In this document: piece by piece, positions 8,891-17,462 of the stretch
Numbering within the stretch: the first letter of the stretch is position 1
Layout: each line of letters opens with the position of its first letter
DNA from: Ancrocorticia sp039812645
Lineage (GTDB): Bacteria; Actinomycetota; Actinomycetes; Actinomycetales; Actinomycetaceae
Length of the DNA stretch: 23,975 nt
NCBI GenBank assembly: GCA_039812645.1
Contig: JBDIAV010000046.1
Coordinates: forward strand, 1 to 23,975
Reading direction: 5' to 3'
Notes under the pieces: model-generated
Databases searched by the model: none
Seen by the model: only the letters and a program-made list of their open reading frames with translations
What the model was told of the DNA's origin: nothing
Position numbers and translations under genes: made by a program

Positions 8891-8946
8891 TGGCGGTGAG
8901 AGCGGGCGGTGTGCCAATAGTGGCACACCGCCCGCTCTCACCGCCA
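8891..8946. terminator. Very strong hairpin, 26-bp perfect stem
   Basis: 8891-8916 is the exact reverse complement of 8921-8946, with a 4-base ATAG loop. It lies between moeZ (minus, start at 8825) and the gene-less block to its right. It could end transcription arriving from the DUF2218 side or from the opposite strand. No T tract follows on either strand. It is the longest uninterrupted stem noticed in the window. Confidence 0.75.
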
Positions 8947-9344
8947 CAAAATTTCGAGAGGCCTATAACCGGCCCGGGAACCAGTGCGGGTGCCGGGAAC
9001 CAGCGAGGGTTTTGGCCAGGGAAAATGCTTCACTGAAGGCCAAAAGTCATACTGGCCCAAAACGCGGCCGACTAATCCAAGAACCCAGCGGACTAACCTA
9101 CGAACGCGGCCGGCAGCCGTGGTGGTGTCGGGGCGGATAAGGCAACAGCCCCGCATCAGTCCATACTCGGCCACCCGCCCACGCCACCCACCACCAAGTT
9201 CCTTGGCGTTGGTGACCTGCTGCCCGATATTCGCCACCTGCCTACGCCACACCTCCACCCACGCGTCGCCCCCCGATATTCGCGCGTCTTTCCTTGCCTT
9301 AATCTGCAACGCTTGCGCCCGCTATCCAGATTCATTAGAAAGTA
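8947..9344. other. Gene-less G+C-rich block with internal repeats and hairpins
   Basis: I find no recognisable gene here. Open frames exist on both strands (minus 8938-9309 from TTG; plus 8984-9394), but neither has a ribosome site, their products are rich in Arg, Trp and Pro, and neither resembles a family I know. Structure is plentiful: CCGGGAACCAG occurs at 8974-8984 and again at 8993-9003. Arms TTTTGGCC (9010-9017) and GGCCAAAA (9038-9045) enclose a nested CTTC-ACT-GAAG hairpin (9028-9038). Longer diverged direct repeats follow at 9163-9283. The block is bracketed by the stems at 8891-8946 and 9345-9392. It may be a dispersed intergenic repeat, an RNA, or decayed coding sequence. Confidence 0.5.
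9163..9283. repeat. Diverged direct repeats in the gene-less block
   Basis: A 25-base unit at 9163-9187, starting ATACTCGGCCACCCGCC, recurs at 9227-9250 as ATATTCGCCACCTGCC with about 21 of 25 bases kept. The string CCCGATATTCGC occurs at 9223-9234 and 9272-9283. The first two units end 63 bp apart, a multiple of three. Confidence 0.65.
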
Positions 9345-9392
9345 AGAAGCGCCGCTCGGGGGTGTGTCAGCAAGGATCCGAGCGGCGCTTCT
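9345..9392. terminator. Strong hairpin, 15-bp perfect stem
   Basis: 9345-9359 (AGAAGCGCCGCTCGG) is the exact reverse complement of 9378-9392, with an 18-base loop. Read on the minus strand the stem is followed by TTACTTTCT, so it best fits a terminator for leftward transcription from the DUF2218 gene, about 190 bp away. Confidence 0.65.
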
Positions 9393-9401
9393 AGCTTAGA
9401 T

Positions 9402-9537
9402 CCGGGCACGTGAGAGAAGGTGTGCCCGGAAAACTTAGAGCAGTGATATTCAGTTGTGGATATTCACTTGTATCGGCACCTCGTGAAAGGGCCGCTCCGA
9501 CGCTCCTCACAGAGCGCCGATTCTCGTTACCGAGAAT
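9402..9537. other. Two short hairpins downstream of the DUF2218 gene
   Basis: CCGGGCAC (9402-9409) pairs with GTGCCCGG (9422-9429) over a 12-base loop. ATTCTCG (9520-9526) pairs with CGAGAAT (9531-9537) over TTAC. The second lies about 48 bp past the DUF2218 stop and may assist termination. I see no gene or tRNA between 9393 and 9584. Confidence 0.45.
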
Positions 9538-9584
9538 TCTGAGACTCCAGCGGTTCAGACGCTACGCCTATCGGCGTAACCTCC

Positions 9585-10013
9585 TCAGCCAGCTGCCGTA
9601 GGTGCCCCCTCGGCAGCCGCAGCTTCCTCCGCTTTTTCGGCTGCCTGAGCAGCCAAACGAGCCTTCTTGGCCTCGGCGTATGCCTGCATATCGGCTTCGC
9701 TGAAAGGCCCCTGCACGGTTCCTTCGGTGCCATCCTCGCGCTTCCACGCGACGGTGAGGCTATCTTTGGAACCAAAGCGAGCTAGATGAACGCCCACGAC
9801 ATGTTCGAGACGATCCACCTCGCTCTCTTCGCAGGAAAGTTCAAGGGTGAGGGAGTCGTCCTGAGAGGACAGGCGGACGTCTCCTCCACCATTGAAATCT
9901 AGTTGGCCACTTTCGCCGTCCCACGACCCCTTGATCTTGCGGCCCATATGGGACACAAGCTGCTTCCCGTAACGGGCGGGGCGCTGCGTAGGAACGCTGG
10001 CGATTGACCTCAT
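9585..10013 (-). CDS. DUF2218 family protein with Ala/Glu-rich tail
   Basis: 142 residues. The first 95 or so fit the DUF2218 pattern: SVPTQRPARYGKQLVSHMGRK, then an acidic strand-rich middle (DDSLTLELSCEE), then RLEHVVGVHLARFGSKDSLTVAW. The molecular function of this family is not established; it often accompanies iron and siderophore genes, which fits the DtxR-like box upstream here. Residues about 105-142 form a charged Ala/Glu tail, probably helical or disordered, beyond the usual domain. The ATG at 10013 is preceded by GGTAGGAG with a 5-base gap, a good ribosome site. The gene stands alone on the minus strand, divergent from dnaK and followed by several hairpins. No membrane segment or signal peptide is seen. 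Confidence 0.82.
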   Translation of the reverse strand: MRSIASVPTQRPARYGKQLVSHMGRKIKGSWDGESGQLDFNGGGDVRLSSQDDSLTLELSCEESEVDRLEHVVGVHLARFGSKDSLTVAWKREDGTEGTVQGPFSEADMQAYAEAKKARLAAQAAEKAEEAAAAEGAPTAAG

Positions 10014-10050
10014 GTGTACTCCTACCTGACGGCATTAGTTGAATCTTTCT

Positions 10051-10069
10051 AGTTAGGTCTCCCTAACCT
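10051..10069 (-). promoter_or_regulatory. Candidate DtxR/IdeR iron box upstream of the DUF2218 gene
   Basis: The plus strand reads TTAGGTCTCCCTAACCT at 10053-10069. Set against the DtxR/IdeR consensus TTAGGTTAGCCTAACCTAA it keeps both outer arms, TTAGGT and CCTAACCT, and differs mainly in the centre and the last two bases. It contains the inverted pair GTTAGG and CCTAAC (10052-10057, 10062-10067). It lies 38-56 bp before the start codon, a usual repressor position. Inferred role: iron-loaded repressor blocks transcription. Confidence 0.6.
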
Positions 10070-10352
10070 CTATGGAATATCGTGCCGCAAATGTTGCGTA
10101 AATGAAAGTCTGTCCACGGTGAGTTTTGAATCACATCTTTCGTGAGCTGGGTCACGAGTTTGGTTGCGGGTCGACGACGACGCCCCACCCACCCGTTTTG
10201 CCCGCATCTAGAGGGTCATTGCTGCCTGTTTCAGCAATGCTGGGCAGGTGTTCCCAAGGTGACAGTTATGCTCTGGGCTGCGCGCCACTGCCGTCGTCAA
10301 TCTGTGACTTTCCCGCAGAATTTCAACGAAAGAAAATCTCATTAAAGAATCT
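10070..10352. other. Gene-less divergent spacer between DUF2218 and the dnaK promoter
   Basis: About 280 bp without a supportable gene; a 100-codon frame at 10126-10428 has no ribosome site and crosses the dnaK promoter. Two small perfect hairpins are present: TCGTGA/TCACGA at 10140-10157 with a 6-base loop, and CATTGCTG/CAGCAATG at 10217-10239 with a 7-base loop. The stretch 10310-10350 is A-rich, as expected just upstream of a promoter. Confidence 0.45.
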
Positions 10353-10353
10353 G

Positions 10354-10379
10354 GGAATAACATTCTTCGCGTCAAAGTT
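10354..10379 (+). promoter_or_regulatory. Candidate SigH/SigR-type promoter of the dnaK operon
   Basis: GGAAT at 10354-10358, exactly 18 bases, then GTT at 10377-10379. This equals the GGAAT-N18-GTT consensus of the actinobacterial thiol/heat-stress sigma factors SigR and SigH. Transcription would start near 10386, giving a leader of about 275 bases. The GTT is also the first three bases of the HAIR element, so repressor and polymerase would compete. Confidence 0.6.
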
Positions 10380-10397
10380 GAGTGAAGTAGACTCAAG
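10377..10397 (+). promoter_or_regulatory. HAIR operator (HspR binding site)
   Basis: GTTGAGT-N7-ACTCAAG at 10377-10383 and 10391-10397, against the consensus CTTGAGT-N7-ACTCAAG: one mismatch, and correct spacing. It lies about 260 bp before dnaK, and an HspR gene is present at 16716-17288. Confidence 0.82.
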
Positions 10398-10660
10398 AAT
10401 GACGGAGCATAGTGGACATAGGTTCTGAAAGCAGTCACACTTGAGGGGTAACGCCGCGCAGGCGCCGTGATAACCGGGTGGGCACACCAAGCCCCCCTGG
10501 TCATCGTGGAAACCACGCGGCCAGCCCAGTTGATATTCGGGCGGGGTTCGCCGAACTCCAACCGACACAGAAGTGAATACGTCGGTTCGGGCGTTTCTGA
10601 CTCCCACCGGCATAGATAGGTTGGGTTCGAGTTTCGGGCCCGATGAAAAGGAGAAAACTT
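10398..10660 (+). other. Long structured 5' leader of dnaK
   Basis: If transcription starts at the SigH-like promoter, about 260 bases precede the dnaK start. Visible perfect hairpins are CGTGG-AAA-CCACG (10505-10517), GGCG/CGCC (10540-10552) and AACCGAC/GTCGGTT (10560-10566, 10581-10587). No open frame with a ribosome site is seen. The leader ends in AAAGGAG at 10647-10653. Further promoters inside it cannot be excluded. Confidence 0.45.
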
Positions 10661-12528
<1,868 letters not shown>

Positions 12529-12532
<4 letters not shown>

Positions 12533-13209
12533 GTGAAGAGAACCTCAACGAGGAACTGGGCAAGGCCGCGGATGAGGGCGTAACTCCTGACCAGAATGGT
12601 CAGGGAGGCGCCACCTCCGAATCCGCGGCGGCTCAGGACGAGGTTGCTGAGGCTGCTCGCGCCGCTGCGGCGTCTAGCGATTCGGCTGGCTCCGGTGATT
12701 CGCCCGAGTCTAGCGATTCCGCCCAGTCCGCATCGTCTGCCGACGAGCTCGTCGATCCGCTGAGCGAGGCAATGAATACCATCACCTCGCTCGAGGATCA
12801 GCTTGCTCGCGCCAGGGCTGAGCTCTACAACCTGCAGCAGGAGTACAACGGGTATGTCCGTCGCTCCAAGCAGGAGGGCCAGTCCCGCCGTGAGGAAGGG
12901 ATCGCTTCGGTGATCGAGAACCTTCTTCCGGTTTTGGACGACGTCGAATTGGCTCGCCAGCACGGCGACCTCCAGGGACCGACGGGTCAGATCGCCGAGA
13001 AGATCGAGCAGATCCTCAGGACCAACTACAAGGTGGAGCGATTCGGCGCCGAAGGCGACGAGTTCGATCCCATGATTCACGAAGCGCTCATGCATCAAAC
13101 CTCCCCGGACGCTACCGCGGAGTCCGTGAGTGCTCTCATCCAACCCGGATATCGTCAGGGAGACAAGCTCCTGCGCGCCGCGCGCGTGGGCGTGGTCTCC
13201 CCTGAGTAA
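12529..13209 (+). CDS. grpE: Nucleotide exchange factor GrpE
   Basis: Dimeric cofactor that releases ADP from DnaK. 226 residues. Residues 1-75 form a low-complexity tail rich in Ser, Ala, Asp and Glu, longer than in E. coli GrpE. The long dimer helix follows at about 82-120, with YNLQQEYNGYVRRSK, then the beta domain carrying the family signature FGAEGDEFDPMIHEALM near 172-188. It starts at a GTG that shares GTGA with the dnaK stop, so translation is probably coupled. A 15-bp hairpin follows the stop codon before dnaJ. Confidence 0.97.
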
Positions 13210-13218
13210 TCGTGAAGA

Positions 13219-13270
13219 GGGCTGTATTGGAAGGGCGGTGGCGGACGTCGTCGTTCTTCCAATGCAGCCC
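13219..13270 (+). terminator. Hairpin between grpE and dnaJ (attenuator or partial terminator)
   Basis: 13219-13233 (GGGCTGTATTGGAAG) pairs with 13256-13270 over its full 15 bp, with one G-U pair and a 22-base loop, followed by CTTTC. It starts 9 bp after the grpE stop and lies inside the operon, so it may reduce dnaJ relative to dnaK-grpE or protect mRNA ends. Confidence 0.6.
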
Positions 13271-13285
13271 CTTTCGAAAGGAGGT
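13270..13285 (+). promoter_or_regulatory. dnaJ ribosome site inside a small palindrome
   Basis: AAGGAGGT at 13278-13285, 8 bases before the dnaJ ATG, is close to a perfect Shine-Dalgarno. Its left half is part of the palindrome CCTTTCGAAAGG (13270-13281), which can fold as CCTT-TCGA-AAGG directly against the larger stem. The fold would hide AAGG; it is weak and might melt with heat. Confidence 0.45.
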
Positions 13286-13293
13286 GAGGCGTA

Positions 13294-14322
<1,029 letters not shown>

Positions 14323-14325
<3 letters not shown>

Positions 14326-14356
14326 AAAGCGGGGCGAGCCTCGTAAAAAGTGGAGC
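14323..14356. repeat. Near-duplicate 13-mer across the dnaJ stop
   Basis: TAAAAAGCGGGGC (14323-14335, containing the stop codon) is echoed by TAAAAAGTGGAGC (14344-14356), 11 of 13 bases, period 21. No strong terminator is seen between dnaJ and murT. Confidence 0.6.
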
Positions 14357-14479
14357 TATCCCGGAAATCAGAAGAGACGGCAATCTGACGGAACGGTCTG
14401 CGCCGTAGAATGGCGTGCGGAAGAGATTGCGCCAGTAGGCTGCGGCCACTGACGGAATCTCCTAGGGAAGAGAGGCGCT

Positions 14480-15748
14480 ATGAATACGGAGAACAGGCTC
14501 CCGGTAAGGGCGCGCGTCGCATGTCGTGCGGGGCGCGCCACAGCGAGGCTTTCGCGACTGCTCGGGCGGGGAGCCGGTGGCATGGTTGGCGGAATGGTTG
14601 CGTTGCGGATCGCTCCCGATCTGCTACGCCAGCTTTCTGCGGGCAAGCACGTCACTCTGGTGACCGGAACTAACGGCAAGACCTCCACGACGAAGTTCAC
14701 CGTGGAGGCCATGCGCACCCTTGGTGATGTTGCCACCAATCAAAATGGTGACAACATGACAACGGGCATCCTCACTGCACTCATGGAGAATCCGAAGGCA
14801 CCGTATTGCGTGCTGGAAGTCGACGAAATGCACCTTGCGCAGATCGTTGATAGCACCGATCCTCAGGTGCTTATCCTTCTCAACCTCTCCCGCGACCAGT
14901 TGGACCGCGTTGGCGAGATCGGCGCCGTGGAAGGCACAATCCGCAAGGCGGTGAATAACGCGCCCCGCGCCGTCGTCGTCGCTAATTGTGACGATCCGCT
15001 GATCTCCTCCGCGGCCTGGGACGCGGCAAACGTGCAGTGGGTGTCTGTGGGTGCGCCGTGGCTCGCCGATTCGGCATCTTTCCCGCGCACCGGCACCATC
15101 GTCATCCGTGAGGGCGACGAATGGCATGTGGATGGTGCACCCGAATACTCCCGTCCCAAGCCTGACTGGACCGTGGGCGACGCGCTGACCGACGATTCCT
15201 TCGTCTTGCAGGGAGCAGATGGCACCCAGATTTCGCTGTATTCCGAGTTGCCCGGCCGTGCCAACCGCGGAAACGCTGGTCAGGCGGCCGTGGCTGCGCT
15301 CGCGAGTGGTGTGAAGCCCGATGCTCTCGCGCGTGCGCTGCGTAGTGTCACCGGCGTGGCGGGCCGCTACCAGACCTACGAGATCGATGGTCGGTCAGTG
15401 CGCATGCTTATGGCGAAGAATCCGGCGGGCTGGCAGGAAGCGATGACGATGGTCTCGCACGGCGCCTCGCAGCTGGTTATCGCAGTGAACGGACAGATCC
15501 CGGACGGCGAGGATCTCTCGTGGCTGTGGGATGTGGACTTCGCGGCGCTGCGTAAGCAGGACGTCGGCACCATTATTGCCTCGGGCGAGCGGGCCGCTGA
15601 CCTCGCTGTTCGCCTTGAGTATGCAGGATTCCGCTGTACGGTGGTCGATTCTCCGTTGGAGGCAGTCAAGACGTTCCAGCCCGGCAAGGTCGAGGTGCTG
15701 GCGAACTATTCGGCATTCCGTGACCTGAAGAAGGAGCTGGACCGATGA
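14480..15748 (+). CDS. murT: Lipid II isoglutaminyl synthase, Mur-ligase subunit MurT
   Basis: With GatD it amidates the D-glutamate of lipid II to D-isoglutamine, using ATP and ammonia from glutamine. 422 residues. The Mur-ligase P-loop TGTNGKTS is at 62-69, a middle-domain ILLNLSRDQLDR is at 132-143, and the C-terminal DUF1727 domain has MAKNPAGWQE at 311-320 and PDGEDLSWLWDVDF at 341-354. Odd: the zinc-ribbon insertion of this family normally has two cysteine pairs, but the matching stretch (about 198-230, with SFPRTG at 200-205 and WHVDG at 215-219) has no cysteine at all. The start is ATG at 14480 with AGAGG at 4 bases. The last codon overlaps the gatD start by 4 bp. It lies 154 bp after dnaJ on the same strand, so shared transcripts are possible. 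Confidence 0.95.
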   Translation: MNTENRLPVRARVACRAGRATARLSRLLGRGAGGMVGGMVALRIAPDLLRQLSAGKHVTLVTGTNGKTSTTKFTVEAMRTLGDVATNQNGDNMTTGILTALMENPKAPYCVLEVDEMHLAQIVDSTDPQVLILLNLSRDQLDRVGEIGAVEGTIRKAVNNAPRAVVVANCDDPLISSAAWDAANVQWVSVGAPWLADSASFPRTGTIVIREGDEWHVDGAPEYSRPKPDWTVGDALTDDSFVLQGADGTQISLYSELPGRANRGNAGQAAVAALASGVKPDALARALRSVTGVAGRYQTYEIDGRSVRMLMAKNPAGWQEAMTMVSHGASQLVIAVNGQIPDGEDLSWLWDVDFAALRKQDVGTIIASGERAADLAVRLEYAGFRCTVVDSPLEAVKTFQPGKVEVLANYSAFRDLKKELDR

Positions 15749-16521
15749 GCGATTCGATAAGCAGGCCGAAAGGCGGCCCGTCGGGTAAATCAAAGGGCGA
15801 TTCGACCCTCCGCATTGGAGTCATTTACCCCGCCGTGCTCGGCACGTATGGCGACGGCGGCAACGCTGTTGTGCTCGCGGAACGCGCGCGTCGGCGTGGA
15901 TTTGCTACGGAGATCGTAGAGATCGGATTAGGACATCCGGTTCCCACGGAACTCGACATTTACACGCTCGGTGGAGGCGAAGATTCCGCTCAGGCGATTG
16001 CGGCAGACCATCTACGCACATCGAATGGGCTGACTGAGGCCGCGCGCCGTGGGGCTCCGGTACTGGCGATTTGTGCGTCGCTGCAGGTCTTGGGGACGGA
16101 ATACACGGATGCCCAGGATCGGTTGGTTCCGGGCTTGGGGTTGCTCGATGTAGTCACCACCCCGCGTGGCAAGCGCGCCATTGGCGAGCTCATCACGTCT
16201 CCGTTGGTGGAGGGGCTAACCCAGCCGCTCACCGGTTTTGAAAACCACGGCGGTGGCACGGTGGTAGGCTCCGACGCGACACCGCTAGGGCGCGTGACGC
16301 ACGGAGTAGGAAACGGTGCCTTCTCACCGAATGGCCCCCTACCCGAGGAACGCTACGAGGGCGCTGTTCAGGGCAGTGTCATCGGTACCTACATGCACGG
16401 GCCAGCTCTGGCGCGAAATCCCGAACTTGCCGACTACATTCTCCGCAAGGTTCTCGGAGATCTCGAACCGCTTCAGGTTCCCGGGGTGGAGCGCCTGCGT
16501 GCCGAACGGCTGAACGTCTAG
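15745..16521 (+). CDS. gatD: Lipid II isoglutaminyl synthase, glutaminase subunit GatD
   Basis: Class I glutamine amidotransferase (GATase_3 type) that frees ammonia for MurT. 258 residues. The nucleophile is C110 in LAICASLQVLG, where other members often have CGGYQ; the catalytic histidine is H218 in GTYMHGPALARNPELAD; GGGED at 76-80 and the FENHGGGT loop at 165-172 also fit. A polar stretch of about 20 residues precedes the domain, which begins at LRIGVIYP. The start ATG shares ATGA with the murT stop and has GGAG 9 bases upstream, so the two subunits are translationally coupled. A hairpin follows at 16562-16622. Confidence 0.95.
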   Translation: MSDSISRPKGGPSGKSKGDSTLRIGVIYPAVLGTYGDGGNAVVLAERARRRGFATEIVEIGLGHPVPTELDIYTLGGGEDSAQAIAADHLRTSNGLTEAARRGAPVLAICASLQVLGTEYTDAQDRLVPGLGLLDVVTTPRGKRAIGELITSPLVEGLTQPLTGFENHGGGTVVGSDATPLGRVTHGVGNGAFSPNGPLPEERYEGAVQGSVIGTYMHGPALARNPELADYILRKVLGDLEPLQVPGVERLRAERLNV

Positions 16522-16561
16522 GTGGATGGTTCCATGGCTTCCGTGATGATGCCCCGAAATC

Positions 16562-16622
16562 TATCTCCGAAATCCGGCCATGCACGTGCCATGGGTACAG
16601 CAAGTGCGGGATTTCAGAGATA
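16562..16622 (+). terminator. Probable terminator of murT-gatD
   Basis: TATCTCCGAAATCC (16562-16575) pairs with GGATTTCAGAGATA (16609-16622) over 14 positions with one mismatch. The 33-base loop carries its own GCACGTGC palindrome. It starts 41 bp after the gatD stop and ends 93 bp before hspR. Confidence 0.5.
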
Positions 16623-16715
16623 CATTGTGGCACGGTCTGAATCTCGGTATGCCCTGAAACCTTGAAGCACTCTCACATACAAAATTATTGAAACGGAGTA
16701 CGAGGAGGATCGGAG

Positions 16716-17288
16716 ATGGCACACGCTGCTGGGCGAGACGCCCCCATTCTGACCGTCTCCGTTGCCGCCGAGTTGGCGGGAATGCACCCCCAGACTGTTA
16801 GACAATATGACCGTCTGGGTCTTGTTCCAGCTAAGCGCACGCGCGGTGGCGGGAGACGCTATTCACTATCCGATGTGGACAAGCTGCTGGAGATCCAGGA
16901 ACTTTCTCAGAAGGAGGGCATCAACCTCGCTGGGATCTCACGAATCTTTGCGCTGCAACAGGAGAATGAGCAACTGCGCAAGCAGAATGCTCGGCTACGC
17001 AAGCGCACCACGGAACTGCAGGATCACCTAGAGCAGCGTCAGCTACTTGACCAGCGCGTGTTTGCGGCTGGTGCGGATGGCGACGTTGTTGTGTTTAAGC
17101 GGGCGCAGGAACTGCGAGAATACCGTGAACGGATGCGCGCTGCCGCCGTGGCGGCCCAGCAGGCGGCTGTTGCGGCTCAGCAGGCAACCGAGCGCAATCG
17201 TTATACGCCACATGCGCAATACCCGGCCGTGAATGCGGAGCTCGTCGTGTGGCGGCCACTGCCATTGCGTCCGGTGGACGAGGCATAG
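16716..17288 (+). CDS. hspR: Heat-shock repressor HspR (MerR family)
   Basis: Represses dnaK and clpB-type operons by binding HAIR elements, with DnaK as co-repressor in the studied systems. 190 residues. The winged helix-turn-helix at about 12-75 reads VAAELAGMHPQTVRQYDRLG then RGGGRRYS, typical of HspR. A leucine/charge coiled coil covers about 79-112, and a second helical stretch with a repeated AVAAQQA unit lies near 144-157. The start has GAGGAGG at 7 bases. Unlike the classical dnaK-grpE-dnaJ-hspR operon, hspR here sits behind murT-gatD and a hairpin, and I see no HAIR box in its own 194-bp upstream region. A HAIR box does lie before dnaK. The last 17 bp of the gene are duplicated just downstream. 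Confidence 0.95.
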   Translation: MAHAAGRDAPILTVSVAAELAGMHPQTVRQYDRLGLVPAKRTRGGGRRYSLSDVDKLLEIQELSQKEGINLAGISRIFALQQENEQLRKQNARLRKRTTELQDHLEQRQLLDQRVFAAGADGDVVVFKRAQELREYRERMRAAAVAAQQAAVAAQQATERNRYTPHAQYPAVNAELVVWRPLPLRPVDEA

Positions 17289-17312
17289 CAATCTAGTGGA
17301 CGAGGCATAGCA
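17274..17312. repeat. Duplicated 3' end of hspR
   Basis: GTGGACGAGGCATAGCA at 17274-17290 (containing the hspR stop codon) is repeated exactly at 17296-17312, a 22-bp period. Confidence 0.9.
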
Positions 17313-17329
17313 GCTCATCCCGCCAGGCG

Positions 17330-17384
17330 AGGGGTTTGTACATAAAATCGCGGTTTTTCGCCGGGGCGTTGTGTACAAACCCCT
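17330..17384. terminator. Convergent hairpin between hspR and the TetR-family gene
   Basis: AGGGGTTTGTACA (17330-17342) is the exact reverse complement of 17372-17384. The 29-base loop contains a run of five T and a G+C-rich part. It starts 41 bp after the hspR stop and ends 78 bp before the TetR-gene stop, so it probably terminates both. A protein-binding palindrome is an alternative. Confidence 0.6.
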
Positions 17385-17462
17385 GACCGTGCCGATTATG
17401 GGGTGGGAACTGCGTTTGCGGCTGCCCCTAATGCAGATTCTGACGCAACGCTTGAACTTTGC

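Noticed and set aside
8938..9309. 123-codon minus-strand frame as a gene
   Set aside because: TTG start without a ribosome site, runs into the 26-bp hairpin, and its composition follows the DNA repeats; described as a gene-less block instead.
10126..10428. 100-codon plus-strand frame between DUF2218 and dnaK
   Set aside because: Crosses the HAIR and SigH-type promoter sites and has no ribosome site.
16640..16715. Possible HAIR box before hspR (CTTGAAG...CTCTCAC)
   Set aside because: No correctly spaced second half-site; only a chance half match.
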